A DNA stretch of 64,000 nucleotides, taken from Bacteroidota bacterium. GTDB taxonomy: Bacteria; Bacteroidota; Bacteroidia; AKYH767-A; OLB10. The stretch is taken from positions 62,001 to 126,000 of the forward strand of contig JADJOZ010000009.1 in NCBI GenBank assembly GCA_016713525.1, written 5' to 3'. A program made the translations under genes and the position numbers. Below, piece by piece: positions 9,891 through 20,001 of the stretch (the stretch's first letter is position 1; each line of letters begins with the position of its first letter). The notes below the pieces were generated by a model that saw only the letters and a list, made by a program, of their open reading frames with translations, did not search any database and was not told the origin of the DNA.

Positions 9891-11156
9891 TTAGTGTATT
9901 ACAACCAGTTTTTCAGTCAGGAAATGTTCATTGGTACGCAAGATAACATGATAAACACCTGCAGCAAAATCATAACAATCAACAGAAAATTCATGCTCAC
10001 CGGCATTAATTTTGCCTTGATGTAATTTCATGTGTGACTTTTATTACTGTCATATACTTCAAGAATCGCATAGGTATTAAATCCTGCAATCAATTGAATA
10101 CCGGTATCAGCATTTGAAGGATTTGGAGTTATCAACATTTTGTGAGCATTTTTATGTGGATCAATTTCAGTTGGAACTCCTGTTGTTCCGGGTTGATACT
10201 TCCAACCGTACTACCGGATGCGTAGGCAATTCCGGAAGGCAAAACAAAGAACCTGTTAGTCCGGTTATTGGGTTGTACCACAGACCAGCTGTTTCCGCCA
10301 TCGACAGTTTTATACATTGCTATTCCATACCCATCTATAAAGCCGATTGAATCATTTACAAATCCTATTCCTTCAGCATCTATATTTACAGTCAGACTAA
10401 CAGGAAGTTTTTGAAATGTTGCACCTCCGTCGGTTGACTTAACAAACCAGGTTGCATTACCTGTCAATGACTCTACTGAACCATACACCAAACCATTATT
10501 TCGTGATTGCAGTTTCCAAACATATTCATTAGGAATTCCGGTGTGAAAAATCCGGGTCCATGTTGCCCCGCCGTCAGTTGATCGTAAATACAACCACCTG
10601 TTGCCAGAGGAATATCAACTAGTCCACTTAATAAAATTTCATTTGCATTAATGAAAAGGCATTCTACCAAATTATCAGCAAGAGAATTCAGATTTTGATA
10701 AGTCCATGTAACTCCACCATCAAATGATTTGTACAGGCGGGCGTTCTGACTCCAGTTACCAACCATGAAAACGGTATTTCCAAAATGAGAAATGCCACAA
10801 ATACCATAAGGTGGAAGCGGTAATGTTGCTGTGAAATCGGTCCAAGTTGAACCTCCGTTTACTGTTTTGAAAACTTTTCCATTGAGTGTGCCGGCAAAAC
10901 CTGTTGAAGGATTTATGAATTCAATGCTTCTGAAATATTCTGATGAAGCAAACTGGAGGAACCAATTGGTTCCTCCGTTTACAGTTTTATAAATGTATCC
11001 ATCGCCGCTGCAGGTCCATCCGGTAATGTCATCAACAAAATAAATGTCATCTAAGCGAGATGTTGTGAAAGGTGATCCAGGCAGCTGAACCCATTGGCTG
11101 AATGCTGAAGTGGTAAAAAGTAATCCGCAGAAGAAACTGAGTATTATTTTCAGCAT
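9891..11156 (-). CDS. T9SS cargo protein with YCF48/BNR-type beta-propeller repeats (three frameshifts)
   Basis: A signal peptide (LLFTTSAFSQ) is followed by at least five propeller repeats carrying motifs such as YKTVNGGTNW, FKTVNGGSTW, YKSFDGGVTW and YKTVDGGNSW, typical of YCF48-like/BNR proteins. The C-terminus is a T9SS sorting domain (LITPNPSNADTG, then FAAGVYHVILRTNE and a final KLVVIH). The frame breaks near 10600, 10195 and 10040. The last two are repaired by adding one A to a short A run. It is the last gene of a tightly packed unit with the metalloprotease (34 bp away) and the propeptide-like lipoprotein, and it ends at a bidirectional terminator. Such propellers often bind partners or glycans, but the ligand here is unknown. 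Confidence 0.78.
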
Positions 11157-11190
11157 GACATTATTTTTTTAATGGGTGAACTATTATCTA

Positions 11191-13443
11191 TTACTCAACT
11201 ATCAACTTTCCTGAACTTGATTTTCCTGCATCATTTCGAAGTGTATAAATGTAAATTCCCGATGAAAACATGGATATATCAACCTTTTGTCGAACAGCAC
11301 TTAATGTTTCAGCCAAAACTACTCTGCCGGTAACATCGATAAGTTCAAGAACATTAGTTGATTTGTAAAACTCAGAACCTTCTTTAATTACAACTTCGAA
11401 TGAACCGGATGCAGGATTAGGTGCAATGAACACGCCATTTTGATAACTGATTTCACCAATTCCAACAGGTCCGATAGTAAAATTTTTATCATTAATATCG
11501 AAGAAAATATTTCCATTACCTTCAACCATAACTCTTGCAGTTATTGTTGAAACATTTGGAACATTTACATTATAGCTTCCATTATTCGGAACTGCTGTTG
11601 CCAAAACAGTAGGGAATGTATTTCCACCATCAGTTGAAAGCAGAATATTTACCAATGGAGTATTTATCGGAGCCAAATCTGAACCACCAATATCCCAGGT
11701 TACTGTTTCAACACCACCGGCAGCCCAGGTAATTCCGGTTACATTTGGAGAAGTAACAGCGAATGCCTGTCCGGTATTGATTACTTCAACCTGAATTGTG
11801 GTATCGTTATTAGTAACACCTCCTCCATTTAATCTGTTGTCGCGAGCAGTCAGTTTAAAATTCAAAATTCTCGCATACGATGGCTTTACTTCGCCTATAG
11901 TTTGATTATTATTGAGAATATTTGAGAGCTTTGGAAAAAGACGCACCGGATTTGGGGTAGGATCAAATGACCGGAAAATAGGAGCATTACCAATTGGAGC
12001 ACTCCACGTTCCTGCGGGACCCAGGTTATATTGTTCCCAGCAATAAGTTACCGGATCGCCATCGGGATCAGTAGCATTACCTGTTAAACGAAATGGTGTC
12101 AGATATGGAATGATATAATTCCCACCGGGATTAATTACCGGAGGTTGATTTCCAGTTGGTGTTACAACAGGGCAATTATTACCAAATCCTGTGGTTGTGT
12201 AGGTAATTATTTCATCAAAACTTTTTGTATGAAAGTAATCATCACTATTAGACTGAAGGTTATTGTTTCCACAAATTCCGGCGTAAGCCATGATGGTGCT
12301 GCCACTGCCGGGTTCATAAGCTGTAGTGAATGAACGATTTCCTGAACATGCACCTATTTCACAATTAAAAGTATGATTACCACCAAACTGGTGACCCATT
12401 TCATGAGCCACATAATCGATATCAAACGGATCGCCAAAAGGAGAATTGGAACCGGTTACACCCCGAGCTTTATTCGAAAAATTACAAATCACTCCCAGTC
12501 CTGCAATACCACCACCACCAGTACTGAACACATGTCCGATATCATAATTCGGACCTCCGATACGGGCATTAACGGTAGTTTGATTTTGAGCAAGCATTGC
12601 TCCCCCATCGCTATTGGTATATGGATCGGTATTAGCATTGGTGAAAATAAGAGTATCCGTATTTGCAATTAATACCATTCTGATTGCAAACTCCCTTTCA
12701 TAAACTCCGGTAACACGATTTACCGATGTAACAATTGCTGCAAGCGCACCAGCAACAGTCCCTCCAAATACAGAAGTATATTCACCTGTTGTTGCCATTG
12801 CAAGGCGATATGTTTTCAAATCTGTACCGATTGATCGCTGTACGGAAGGATTTCCATTTCGTTGCTGTTCATCGAATAACGAAACACCATCAGGAGTATG
12901 ACAAATAAATTCTTTAGTAGTGATAAAATGGCGGGTATAATAAACCATCAGCATATCGGGATCTTCAAGAGTTAGCGGATCAATGAATACTGTTTGACCG
13001 GCTGTAAGAATCATTGCATGAAATCCAAATTGCGTAAAATCAAATTTAGCTGTTGCATATGGGTCAGTGATTCCCTGACCGCTATAGGTTGTAATTTCCG
13101 GATAACGTGTAGCAAGATCAGGATGCATCACATCTGATTTTAAAATGCGAAACTCCTGAAAAGAACCATCGGGCATAGGAATTTCGATAATCGATGATGA
13201 ATTTCTTGCAGACACTTCAGATTCATGAGGTGCACTTTCAAAGTGATTCAACAAGGCCTGACTGTTCAGTTGAAAACTAAGAAATTCAGATGCCTGAATA
13301 ATCCGTTCTCCTTTAAGAGCTACCTTTTGAAGTTCAATCCGTTGCCATGCGCTTCTCCCCTTTTCAGAGGCAAATGTTGTCAATTGAGTGGTCAATAACA
13401 ATGACAAAGTAAGTAATAGTGATTTAGGTCTCAGGTTCATCAT
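11191..13443 (-). CDS. Secreted reprolysin-like zinc metalloprotease, T9SS cargo
   Basis: The 750-residue protein has a signal peptide (to about residue 25), a propeptide (about 30-190) and a metzincin catalytic domain (about 200-435). The zinc site HEMGHQFGGNH has all three His ligands and the catalytic Glu, followed by the Met-turn-like region STIMAYAG. A fibronectin/Ig-like region (about 440-670) and a T9SS sorting domain (FIAPNPASGSFEV to SSGKLIVE) follow. It should be exported as a zymogen and activated by propeptide removal outside the cell. The gene is intact. A smaller gene 38 bp upstream encodes a close copy of its propeptide alone, and a propeller protein follows 34 bp downstream, so the three genes are probably one transcript. 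Confidence 0.92.
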   Translation of the reverse strand: MMNLRPKSLLLTLSLLLTTQLTTFASEKGRSAWQRIELQKVALKGERIIQASEFLSFQLNSQALLNHFESAPHESEVSARNSSSIIEIPMPDGSFQEFRILKSDVMHPDLATRYPEITTYSGQGITDPYATAKFDFTQFGFHAMILTAGQTVFIDPLTLEDPDMLMVYYTRHFITTKEFICHTPDGVSLFDEQQRNGNPSVQRSIGTDLKTYRLAMATTGEYTSVFGGTVAGALAAIVTSVNRVTGVYEREFAIRMVLIANTDTLIFTNANTDPYTNSDGGAMLAQNQTTVNARIGGPNYDIGHVFSTGGGGIAGLGVICNFSNKARGVTGSNSPFGDPFDIDYVAHEMGHQFGGNHTFNCEIGACSGNRSFTTAYEPGSGSTIMAYAGICGNNNLQSNSDDYFHTKSFDEIITYTTTGFGNNCPVVTPTGNQPPVINPGGNYIIPYLTPFRLTGNATDPDGDPVTYCWEQYNLGPAGTWSAPIGNAPIFRSFDPTPNPVRLFPKLSNILNNNQTIGEVKPSYARILNFKLTARDNRLNGGGVTNNDTTIQVEVINTGQAFAVTSPNVTGITWAAGGVETVTWDIGGSDLAPINTPLVNILLSTDGGNTFPTVLATAVPNNGSYNVNVPNVSTITARVMVEGNGNIFFDINDKNFTIGPVGIGEISYQNGVFIAPNPASGSFEVVIKEGSEFYKSTNVLELIDVTGRVVLAETLSAVRQKVDISMFSSGIYIYTLRNDAGKSSSGKLIVE

Positions 13444-13481
13444 AATGAATATTTAAGTTGGTTGTTTACATATGGGATATT

Positions 13482-14055
13482 TTACCTTTCGAAATCTTCT
13501 TTGGAATTTTCGGGAAGATATTTTCGGTAATAACTGATTACATGAATGGAATCATTTTTACAATAGGGATCAATAACTATAGCACCCCTGGAGCTCTGAA
13601 TCATTGCACGAAATCCTTGTGGTGAAATGTCAGCTCTTATCTTATCGGTTGCATAAATATTGCTGGTACCGGAATAAGTTTTTATGTTGGGGAATTTAGC
13701 TGCCAGTTCGGGAGCCATCACCTTCACCTGGGTCATGATAAAATCCTCAGTTCCGCCATCAGGTAATGGTATAGAAAGAACAATGGTATCCTTTGCAAGT
13801 GCACCGGAAGTTTCACCCTGGATTACCATCAGTTTCCGCAATGCAGGATAATTGACTTTTAGCAATCGGTAACTGGTTGGGAAAACCTTATCGGGACATG
13901 CTAAATCGCTGAGGTGCAACAACCACCTCTTCAAACAAAACTGGTTTTGAAACCTGAGCAGGGTTAGTTTTGCGGTAAGGAGACGTTTCCCTTGATTTGC
14001 AGGAAACAAATACTGCAGCAGTAATAATTGCACTCAGCAAAAGCCTAATTTTCAT
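13482..14055 (-). CDS. Free-standing propeptide-like lipoprotein of the metalloprotease family (one frameshift)
   Basis: From the ATG at 14053-14055 the protein starts with a lipoprotein signal (AVFVSCKS, Cys19). After one frame break near 13905-13925 it continues to 13482, about 190 residues in all. Residues from about 75 on match the propeptide of the neighbouring metalloprotease: LSIPLPDGGTEDF against IEIPMPDGSFQEF, FPNIKTYSG against YPEITTYSG, and GFRAMIQSSRGAIVIDP against GFHAMILTAGQTVFIDP. The protein stops exactly where the catalytic domain would begin. Only 38 bp separate it from the protease gene, and a near-perfect promoter precedes it. It may be a retained inhibitor or folding helper for the protease, or a remnant of a deleted tandem copy. 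Function is inferred from similarity alone. Confidence 0.7.
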
Positions 14056-14074
14056 GGCAAACTCGGATGAATCT

Positions 14075-14105
14075 CAAAGATAGCCACAATAGCCATTCAT
14101 TCAAA
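14075..14105 (-). promoter_or_regulatory. Strong Bacteroidota promoter for the propeptide-protease operon
   Basis: Read on the minus strand it is TTTG (14102-14105), 19 bp, then TATCTTTG (14075-14082), an exact match to the -33/-7 consensus with ideal spacing. Transcription should start near 14068, leaving a short leader before the ATG at 14055. Confidence 0.8.
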
Positions 14106-14120
14106 GGCGAACCTCAATTT

Positions 14121-15591
14121 TTACAATTTTACTACTTTCACTGAAGCCTTTTCATTGGGGGCAGAAATACTCACCAAATAAATCCCGCAAGACCAGTTGG
14201 AAGTATTAATTTTCAACTGGTTACCTTGAATTGAACTACCAGAAAATACTTTCTGTCCTGAAGCAGATATCACCTCAATTGAAGGTGAAAAGACCGTTTC
14301 TGTCCAAACGATATCCATTTCATCCAAAACCGGGTTGGGATATGCTCTTAATCCGAAATCAGTAATCTTACCGCCAGCAATTGCATCCCGGCACGTATTT
14401 GCGAGAATTGCATTGCAAAGCGGAGTTCCGGCTATTTTACCTGAACCCGGTTTAGTTTCGATATAGTCACCTGAAATATCCCAAATTACAACTCCGGCCA
14501 TATTTTTTTGTACAGCAAATGCTGTTTTCTGACCTATTGAATTTTCATCATCAAAACTCACAAAAGCCTTACTCCCGTTTTTACCTGTCAGGTAAGGCAC
14601 CTTAGCGACTTCATCAAATTCTGTATCAAACAGGTTTTGCTTTAGCATTATTATAAAGTAGGAGGTTCCCTTTTCATCAGGAAAAGATATGGCATCAATA
14701 CCTGTTGAAGGTGCATGCAGGGCTACTTCTTCCTGAAAGGTTGCTGTTCGTCCGTAAAAGGCTAAACCAAGAGTGATTTTGGAGGATGGAATGTTAAAAG
14801 TATCAGTCAAAAGCGTTACCGAATGATCGACATTGTACCGAAAATTTCCTGTTGCAGGCTTGTATAAAGGAGTATTGTGATTCGTGGTTTTGTCCCAGGC
14901 ACCATAATAATTATAAGACATCAGATGGATCAGATCTAACTGAGGCTCGACCATAGCCCAATCGATTTGAGCCATGTGTTTTTGAGCTGGTCCGGTTGCG
15001 AAAGTCAACAGATAACTTTTGCCATCCGAATTTCCCGTTTTAACTAAAGCAGCCTTTAATTCTGAAATCAATAAGGTGAGATTGGCTTTATCGTCGGGTG
15101 TTCCATTATGTGGAGCATGTCCGGGATATTCCCAATCGATATCAATGCCATCGACACCATATTTGTGAACAATTCCGATACAGGAGTTTCACGAAATTTT
15201 TCTTTTTGGATGGGTCTGCTGCAATTGCAGGAAAATGTGATGACCAGGTCCAGCCACCAACCGAAACAACAACCTTCACACCATTTTGATGTGCTTTATA
15301 AACCAGCGAAGAACTTTTATCGTGTTGCAATTGCTGATTCCGGTTTCCCAATAAAATCAGGTTGTCGGTGCATGCATCACCTGGAACCACCTCACCACCG
15401 GGCATAGGTTTAAAAAACGCGTAATTGATAATAGTATAATTGGAATAGATAATAGTTTCGGGATTAACCAGTTTATTTCGTTTGTGATACTTCCATCCGG
15501 CATAATAACCAACTACTTCCTTACAAGGCTGAGCAGTAACTGTGAATGAAAAGAGGGCAATTATTAGTGAATAAGTAAGTTTTTTCATCAT
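14121..15591 (-). CDS. GH18 chitinase, T9SS cargo (one frameshift)
   Basis: A signal peptide (LFSFTVTAQ) leads into a glycoside hydrolase family 18 domain. It has the first-strand motif EVVGYYAGW, the VVVSVGGWTWS strand and the catalytic motif DGIDIDWE, whose last Glu is the proton donor. Later family motifs LIHLMSYNYYG and LGLAFYGR are also present. The C-terminal 80 residues are a T9SS sorting domain (LRAYPNPVLDEM to KASVKVVKL). It should cleave chitin or related GlcNAc polymers outside the cell. The frame breaks once at about 15165-15190, just before the catalytic motif, and a one-base change restores it. The start at 15591 or 15588 (two Met codons) is supported by the signal peptide. Confidence 0.9.
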
Positions 15592-15630
15592 ATTTTTTGA
15601 TCCGGGGATAAAAATACTGCCCTAAGTAAT

Positions 15631-15638
15631 TATATTTG
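15631..15638 (+). promoter_or_regulatory. Candidate -7 element for the AddB-like nuclease gene
   Basis: The sequence TATATTTG matches TAnnTTTG and lies 80 bp before the start codon. No matching -33 element was found at 19-20 bp. Confidence 0.35.
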
Positions 15639-15717
15639 TCCGTGAACAATTTGTGTTTTCAACATTCTTGTTAACTATTTACAGTTTCTCAAACACAGAA
15701 GTGAATTTTCAAGTAAG

Positions 15718-18514
15718 ATGCATTCCTTCATACAGACACTAATTACCGAAATACGACATACCTATTACGGTGACTATCGGAAGGTTTGCATTATTTTTCC
15801 TACCAGAAGAGCATGCCTCATTTTCAGAAAAGAGTTTGCAGCTGCACACGATCAGCCAGTCTGGGCACCTGGTGTAATGGGAATTGGAGATTTTGTGGCT
15901 AAGCACATAAAGACAGGTGTTTCAGAAGATATTCCTTTGTTACTTTCGTTGTATGAAGTTTATAAAAAGCATTGGCCGGAGCAGGATTTTGGCCGTTTCT
16001 ATGGCTGGGGCCAGATGATGCTCAATGATTTTGATGAAATCGACAAGCAACTTTATGAGCCTTCCCGACTGTTTGCCAATATCAGTGAGTTGCGTAAAAT
16101 AGAAGCTGCATTTTTACCTGATGCCGAATCATTGCATTGGATCCAGGAATTCGTGGCTTCATTTAACGAAGAAAAATTAACGTATCTGCAAAATGAATTC
16201 ATTAAGAGTTGGAACAGACTCTACGAAATATATGAAGCATATGATAAACTTCTCACGGATAAAAATCAATCTTATGAAGGCAAGGCTTACAGAGACCTAA
16301 TTGAGCAACTCAAAAAGGTACTTTTACAAGTAACTTTGATCATTTTGTTTTTGCGGGATTTTATGGTTTCTCCCGTGCTGAGGAAGAAGTCATTTCTCAG
16401 CTAAGCAAGAAGTTTCAGGTTTCTCTGTACTGGGATGGTGATGAATATTATATTAACAACACCATCCACGAGGCAGGTATTATTTCAGAAAGACAGCGCT
16501 TAATAAATGAAACATCCAACTGGATTGAGAATCATTTTGGAACCGGAGAGAAACAATTGGAATTTGCAGGCGTTCCATTGCAGGCTGGACAAGCCAAATA
16601 TGCGGGAGAACTACTCAGTAATTTAATCAGTAGTAACTCTATTGATATAAACAGCACGGCTATTATACTGGCAGATGAAAATTTATTGTTCCCTGTACTT
16701 TATGCGATTCCCCATCTGGTTCAAACCATCAATGTAACAATGGGCTATCCTTTAAAAGAAAGTCAGTTTATAGTGTTGCTGGATCAGTTGAGACAAATTC
16801 AAAAAAACAAAAGGGTCAGCAAAACAGGACAAATCCGATATCATCACAAAGATATCAGTGCATTGCTAAATCACCCTTTGCTGGCATCCGTTGTTACGAA
16901 ACACCCTATTGATATTGATGATACCAACTTCCAATACTACGACCTGGAAGCCATTAATCGTATTTATTCACTGAATGGTGCTGTTATTTTATTTGATGCA
17001 ATACCAGACACGGAAGGTTTATTTTCATACCTTGATAAAACATTGGAGCTTATACACCTGAATTTATCTGAAAAGTCGGGCAATGTAGTTTATTTTGAAG
17101 ATGCTGTTTTATCATTCATTGCAAACGAGATTCGTTTATTGGCAGATATTCTTTCTGCACATTCATCCGAAATTCCGGTTGAAACCGGATGGCAGATGGT
17201 TCGGGAATGTATTGCCGGATTAAAAGTTCCTTTTACCGGAGAACCGGTTAAGGGATTGCAGGTAATGGGTTTTCTGGAGACCCGGGCACTCGATTTCAAA
17301 AACATAATAATAATTGGTTGTAATGAAGGAATCTTACCTGCCAGCAGTGCAGGCAAATCATTTATTCCCTATGCATTAAGAAAGGGATTTGGACTTGCCA
17401 CTTATGAAGATCAGGATGCCAGTTTCTCGTATCATTTTTACAGGCTGTTTCACACAGCTGAAAAAGCATTTTTAATTTACAACACTGAAGTAGGGAAAAC
17501 CGGCGGTGGAGAGCCGAGCCGTTATCTTTTACAATTAGAGCAGGAATTAGAGGAATACATGGGAGCCAGACTCACCATTTCAAAAAAAATAATCTCTACT
17601 CCTATCATTCAGGAATCGGTGCAGGCTATTTCAATAGTTAAGGATGAAAAAATTCTGGAACAGTTACAAAGGTTTACGGGGCAGAACGACAACTCCAGAT
17701 CTCTTTCCAGTTCCGCATTAACTACATATATAAATTGCAAGTTACAATTTTACTTCCGGTACATAGCATACCTTAAGGAAAATGATACGGTTGGCGAATC
17801 TATAGAGGCTGACATTTTTGGAAATATTCTGCACCGGGCGCTTGAGTTGCTTTATGGTTCCAGTTCGCCACAAATAGATGTTGCAGCAATCGACAGGTTA
17901 TTGGCACAAGCGGATGAAGCAGTTGATCGTGCAATAAGAGAAGTATTTAAAACGGAAGCAGGTGATTTGCATGGGAATGATATTTTACTTGCAGAAGTAA
18001 TCAGGGAGTTAGTGAAAAGAATGCTTCAGCAAGATAAGAAAGATGCTCCGTTCACTATAGAACAACTTGAAGGAACTTATCGTTCTACTATTCAGGTTAA
18101 CGGACTTCCAATAAATTTATATGGTAAATTCGATCGTGTTGATGAACAAAACGGCACGGTGCGCATCATTGATTACAAAACCGGGAAAGTTGAATTAAAA
18201 ATGAAGAATTTGATTCTTTATTTACAGATCCCAAAAAGAAAACGCTTTTTCAGTTATATTTTTATTCAAAAATTTAAAAAGACCTGCATCCCGGCAAGGC
18301 GGTTAAAGCTGGATTTTATGTTGCATCTTCTCTGGGAGAAGGAATTAAATGGCCAGGAAATGGCGACCATGTTTCTGAAGATGAATTGACTCAATTCGCA
18401 CTGTATCTTACTCAACTGATTGCATCTGTTGTGGACCCTTCAAAACCATTTAACCAGACAGATGATTTAAAAAGGTGTGAGTACTGTGAGTTCAGAACAA
18501 TTTGCCAGAGATAA
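15718..18514 (+). CDS. AddB-like PD-(D/E)XK nuclease (frameshifted)
   Basis: The product is about 930 residues. The N-terminus resembles the inactivated helicase half of AddB (CIIFPTRRACLIFRKEF, GWGQMMLNDFDEID). The middle has helicase-like motifs (LQVMGFLETRALDFKNIIII and GCNEGILP). The C-terminus is a RecB-type nuclease with GNILHRALELLYG, FDRVDEQNGTVRIIDYKTGK (the D..DYK active site) and the final Cys cluster CEYCEFRTIC. That cluster, with an upstream Cys at YINCKLQFYF, would hold a 4Fe-4S cluster. It should process double-strand breaks together with an AddA-type helicase, which is not in the window. Frame breaks: near 16320-16335, near 18197-18201 (one A short), and an in-frame TAA at 18275-18277. 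Correcting them gives one continuous protein ending at 18514. Confidence 0.83.
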
Positions 18515-18534
18515 ATTTAATAGCAAATCAACGA

Positions 18535-18915
18535 CTAATCTTCTTTATCCCCTGATATTGATTGCTGCAATGTTTCCAAAACTGCAGTTACGAAAGATAA
18601 AATAAGACTGAACAGAACGGCCCACCAAAAGCCATCGATTGAAAAACCGGGAACTATTTCCGCTGCAATCAAAATAATTAGTGCATTTACCACGATCAGA
18701 AACAAACCAAGGGTAATTAAGGTTATAGGCAGCGTTAGAAAAATAAGAATTGGCTTAACGAAAATATTCAGGATAGCCAAAACTATTGACAGAATAATAG
18801 CTGTAAGTGCATTTTCGATAGCTACTCCGGGAAGAAACCAGGAAACAATAATTACTGCAAGGGAAGTGGTAATTAATTTGGCAAGAAAAGGCATTGCTGC
18901 TCCATTTGAACTCAT
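18535..18915 (-). CDS. Four-helix membrane protein of the phage holin 4_2 / DUF360 family
   Basis: The protein is 126 residues with four hydrophobic segments: about 10-28, 34-58, 62-88 and 95-116. The conserved family motifs GVAIENALTAI and NIFVKPILIFLTLPITLITLG are clear. The name holin is historical: chromosomal members are widespread in bacteria without any phage nearby and their function is not established. No phage genes are present here. It converges with the nuclease gene (20 bp between ends). Directly upstream is a long inverted repeat that may regulate it. Confidence 0.85.
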   Translation of the reverse strand: MSSNGAAMPFLAKLITTSLAVIIVSWFLPGVAIENALTAIILSIVLAILNIFVKPILIFLTLPITLITLGLFLIVVNALIILIAAEIVPGFSIDGFWWAVLFSLILSFVTAVLETLQQSISGDKED

Positions 18916-18940
18916 AACAATAACATTTGGTACTTATTAA

Positions 18941-18980
18941 TTCATAACAAACAACTTCAAAAATAGTTGTTTGTTATGAA
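18941..18980. repeat. Perfect 16-bp inverted repeat
   Basis: The arms TTCATAACAAACAACT (18941-18956) and its exact complement (18965-18980) enclose an 8-base loop. It lies between the cupin gene end and the holin-like gene start. A near-copy of one arm (TCATAACAATAAC) overlaps the holin-like start codon at 18912. The AT-rich stem lacks GC pairs, so it could be either a weak terminator for the cupin gene or an operator. Confidence 0.8.
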
Positions 18981-19003
18981 TTTTCAAATACGTTGGTGCT
19001 TTG

Positions 19004-19875
19004 TTATTCTTCCTTGTAACTACCAAAATTTTCTTTAAACCAGATACCTGCCTGTGCATATTTGAGATACAATCCGTAAGCAAGTGCTTTTACAGCGCCT
19101 TCTTTTTCTTGTAGAAAAGCACATCTCTTTCAAATACGTCCCAGTTATATTTGGTAAGCAAATCCTGTGCAATTGATATAGTTGGTTCTAATGACCTTGC
19201 AGTGTGCCACCAACCTTTGGGAACAAAAATGGTTTCACCCGGATGTACAATATCAGTTATCGGCTTCGCATTCTTGAACAGCGGATATTTTTCATAATCA
19301 GGTTTATAATATTCCTTCACACCTGATTTCCATGGATGTTCTATTTCCGGATACAGAAATGCTTCCTGACCGGGTTCATAAACGATGAATTGTTTGCGAC
19401 CATAAACTTGTGTTACAATAGCATACAAACCATAAAGATCATAATGAATATAAGGGAACCAACCCGATTTACCTCCAAAAAATATTTCAAGAGTAGAAGC
19501 CTGCGGAATTACTCGTTTTGTAATTAATTTACTCTTCAACCGATTCTTAGCTAGAACACTAAACCCGGGAGATATCATTGGTAATAATTCTCTGAAATTC
19601 TTTTCAATATCGATTTTGAAAGGATATGGCGCCGGATTTTCCTCAGTTGCTGTGAGCATCAGATCGACATAATCTTTCAATGCGTACCGCTTACCTCCTA
19701 TTCCTGCTGTTTTGTCAGGGAAATTATTTTTAAAATATTCAGGTGTAAATAGCTGATGAGCCTTCCAAGAGTTAGCTGCATCCGTGATAATTACGGGTTT
19801 ATTCGTAACCACGTATTGTTCAACAAACTGATCCCAGTTCAGCCCGGAACGTCTTTCAATAGATCCTGTTTCCAT
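19004..19875 (-). CDS. Cupin_8 / JmjC-like Fe(II)-2-oxoglutarate oxygenase (C-terminal frameshift)
   Basis: The approximately 290-residue protein has an N-terminal region typical of cupin-like enzymes (NKPVIITDAANSWKAHQLF) and a double-stranded beta-helix with the metal ligands IHYDLYGLYAIVTQVYGRK (His and Asp) and PKGWWHTARS (distal His). Such enzymes hydroxylate proteins or small molecules; the substrate is unknown. The uninterrupted frame ends at 19090 after a Lys run, but the coding continues in the next frame as LAYGLYLKYAQAGIWFKENF to 19004, with the break near 19105 in an A-rich tract. I chose the ATG at 19875 over the one at 19887 because the candidate -7 element at 19892-19899 would place the transcript start at about 19885. 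Confidence 0.8.
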
Positions 19876-19891
19876 ATTATTAAGCATAATT

Positions 19892-19899
19892 CAAAAGTA
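19892..19899 (-). promoter_or_regulatory. Candidate -7 element for the cupin gene
   Basis: On the minus strand it reads TACTTTTG, matching TAnnTTTG. It lies 16 bp before the chosen start codon. No clear -33 motif is at the expected distance. Confidence 0.45.
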
Positions 19900-20001
19900 T
19901 ACTTAAAAACCATCTTTTAGGTTCACTTTTTGGTGAAATAGCCCGGAAATATCCCGAAAACCACAATAAATGGTGTAAAAAGTCAGGATTTCAACAATTT
20001 T

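Noticed and set aside
1962..18277. Recoding of TAA as a sense codon
   Set aside because: TAA serves as the normal stop in many intact genes in the window, such as nfo and the M43 protease.
18535..18915. Holin-like gene as evidence of a prophage
   Set aside because: The family is widespread on chromosomes and no phage structural, lysis or integrase gene is nearby.
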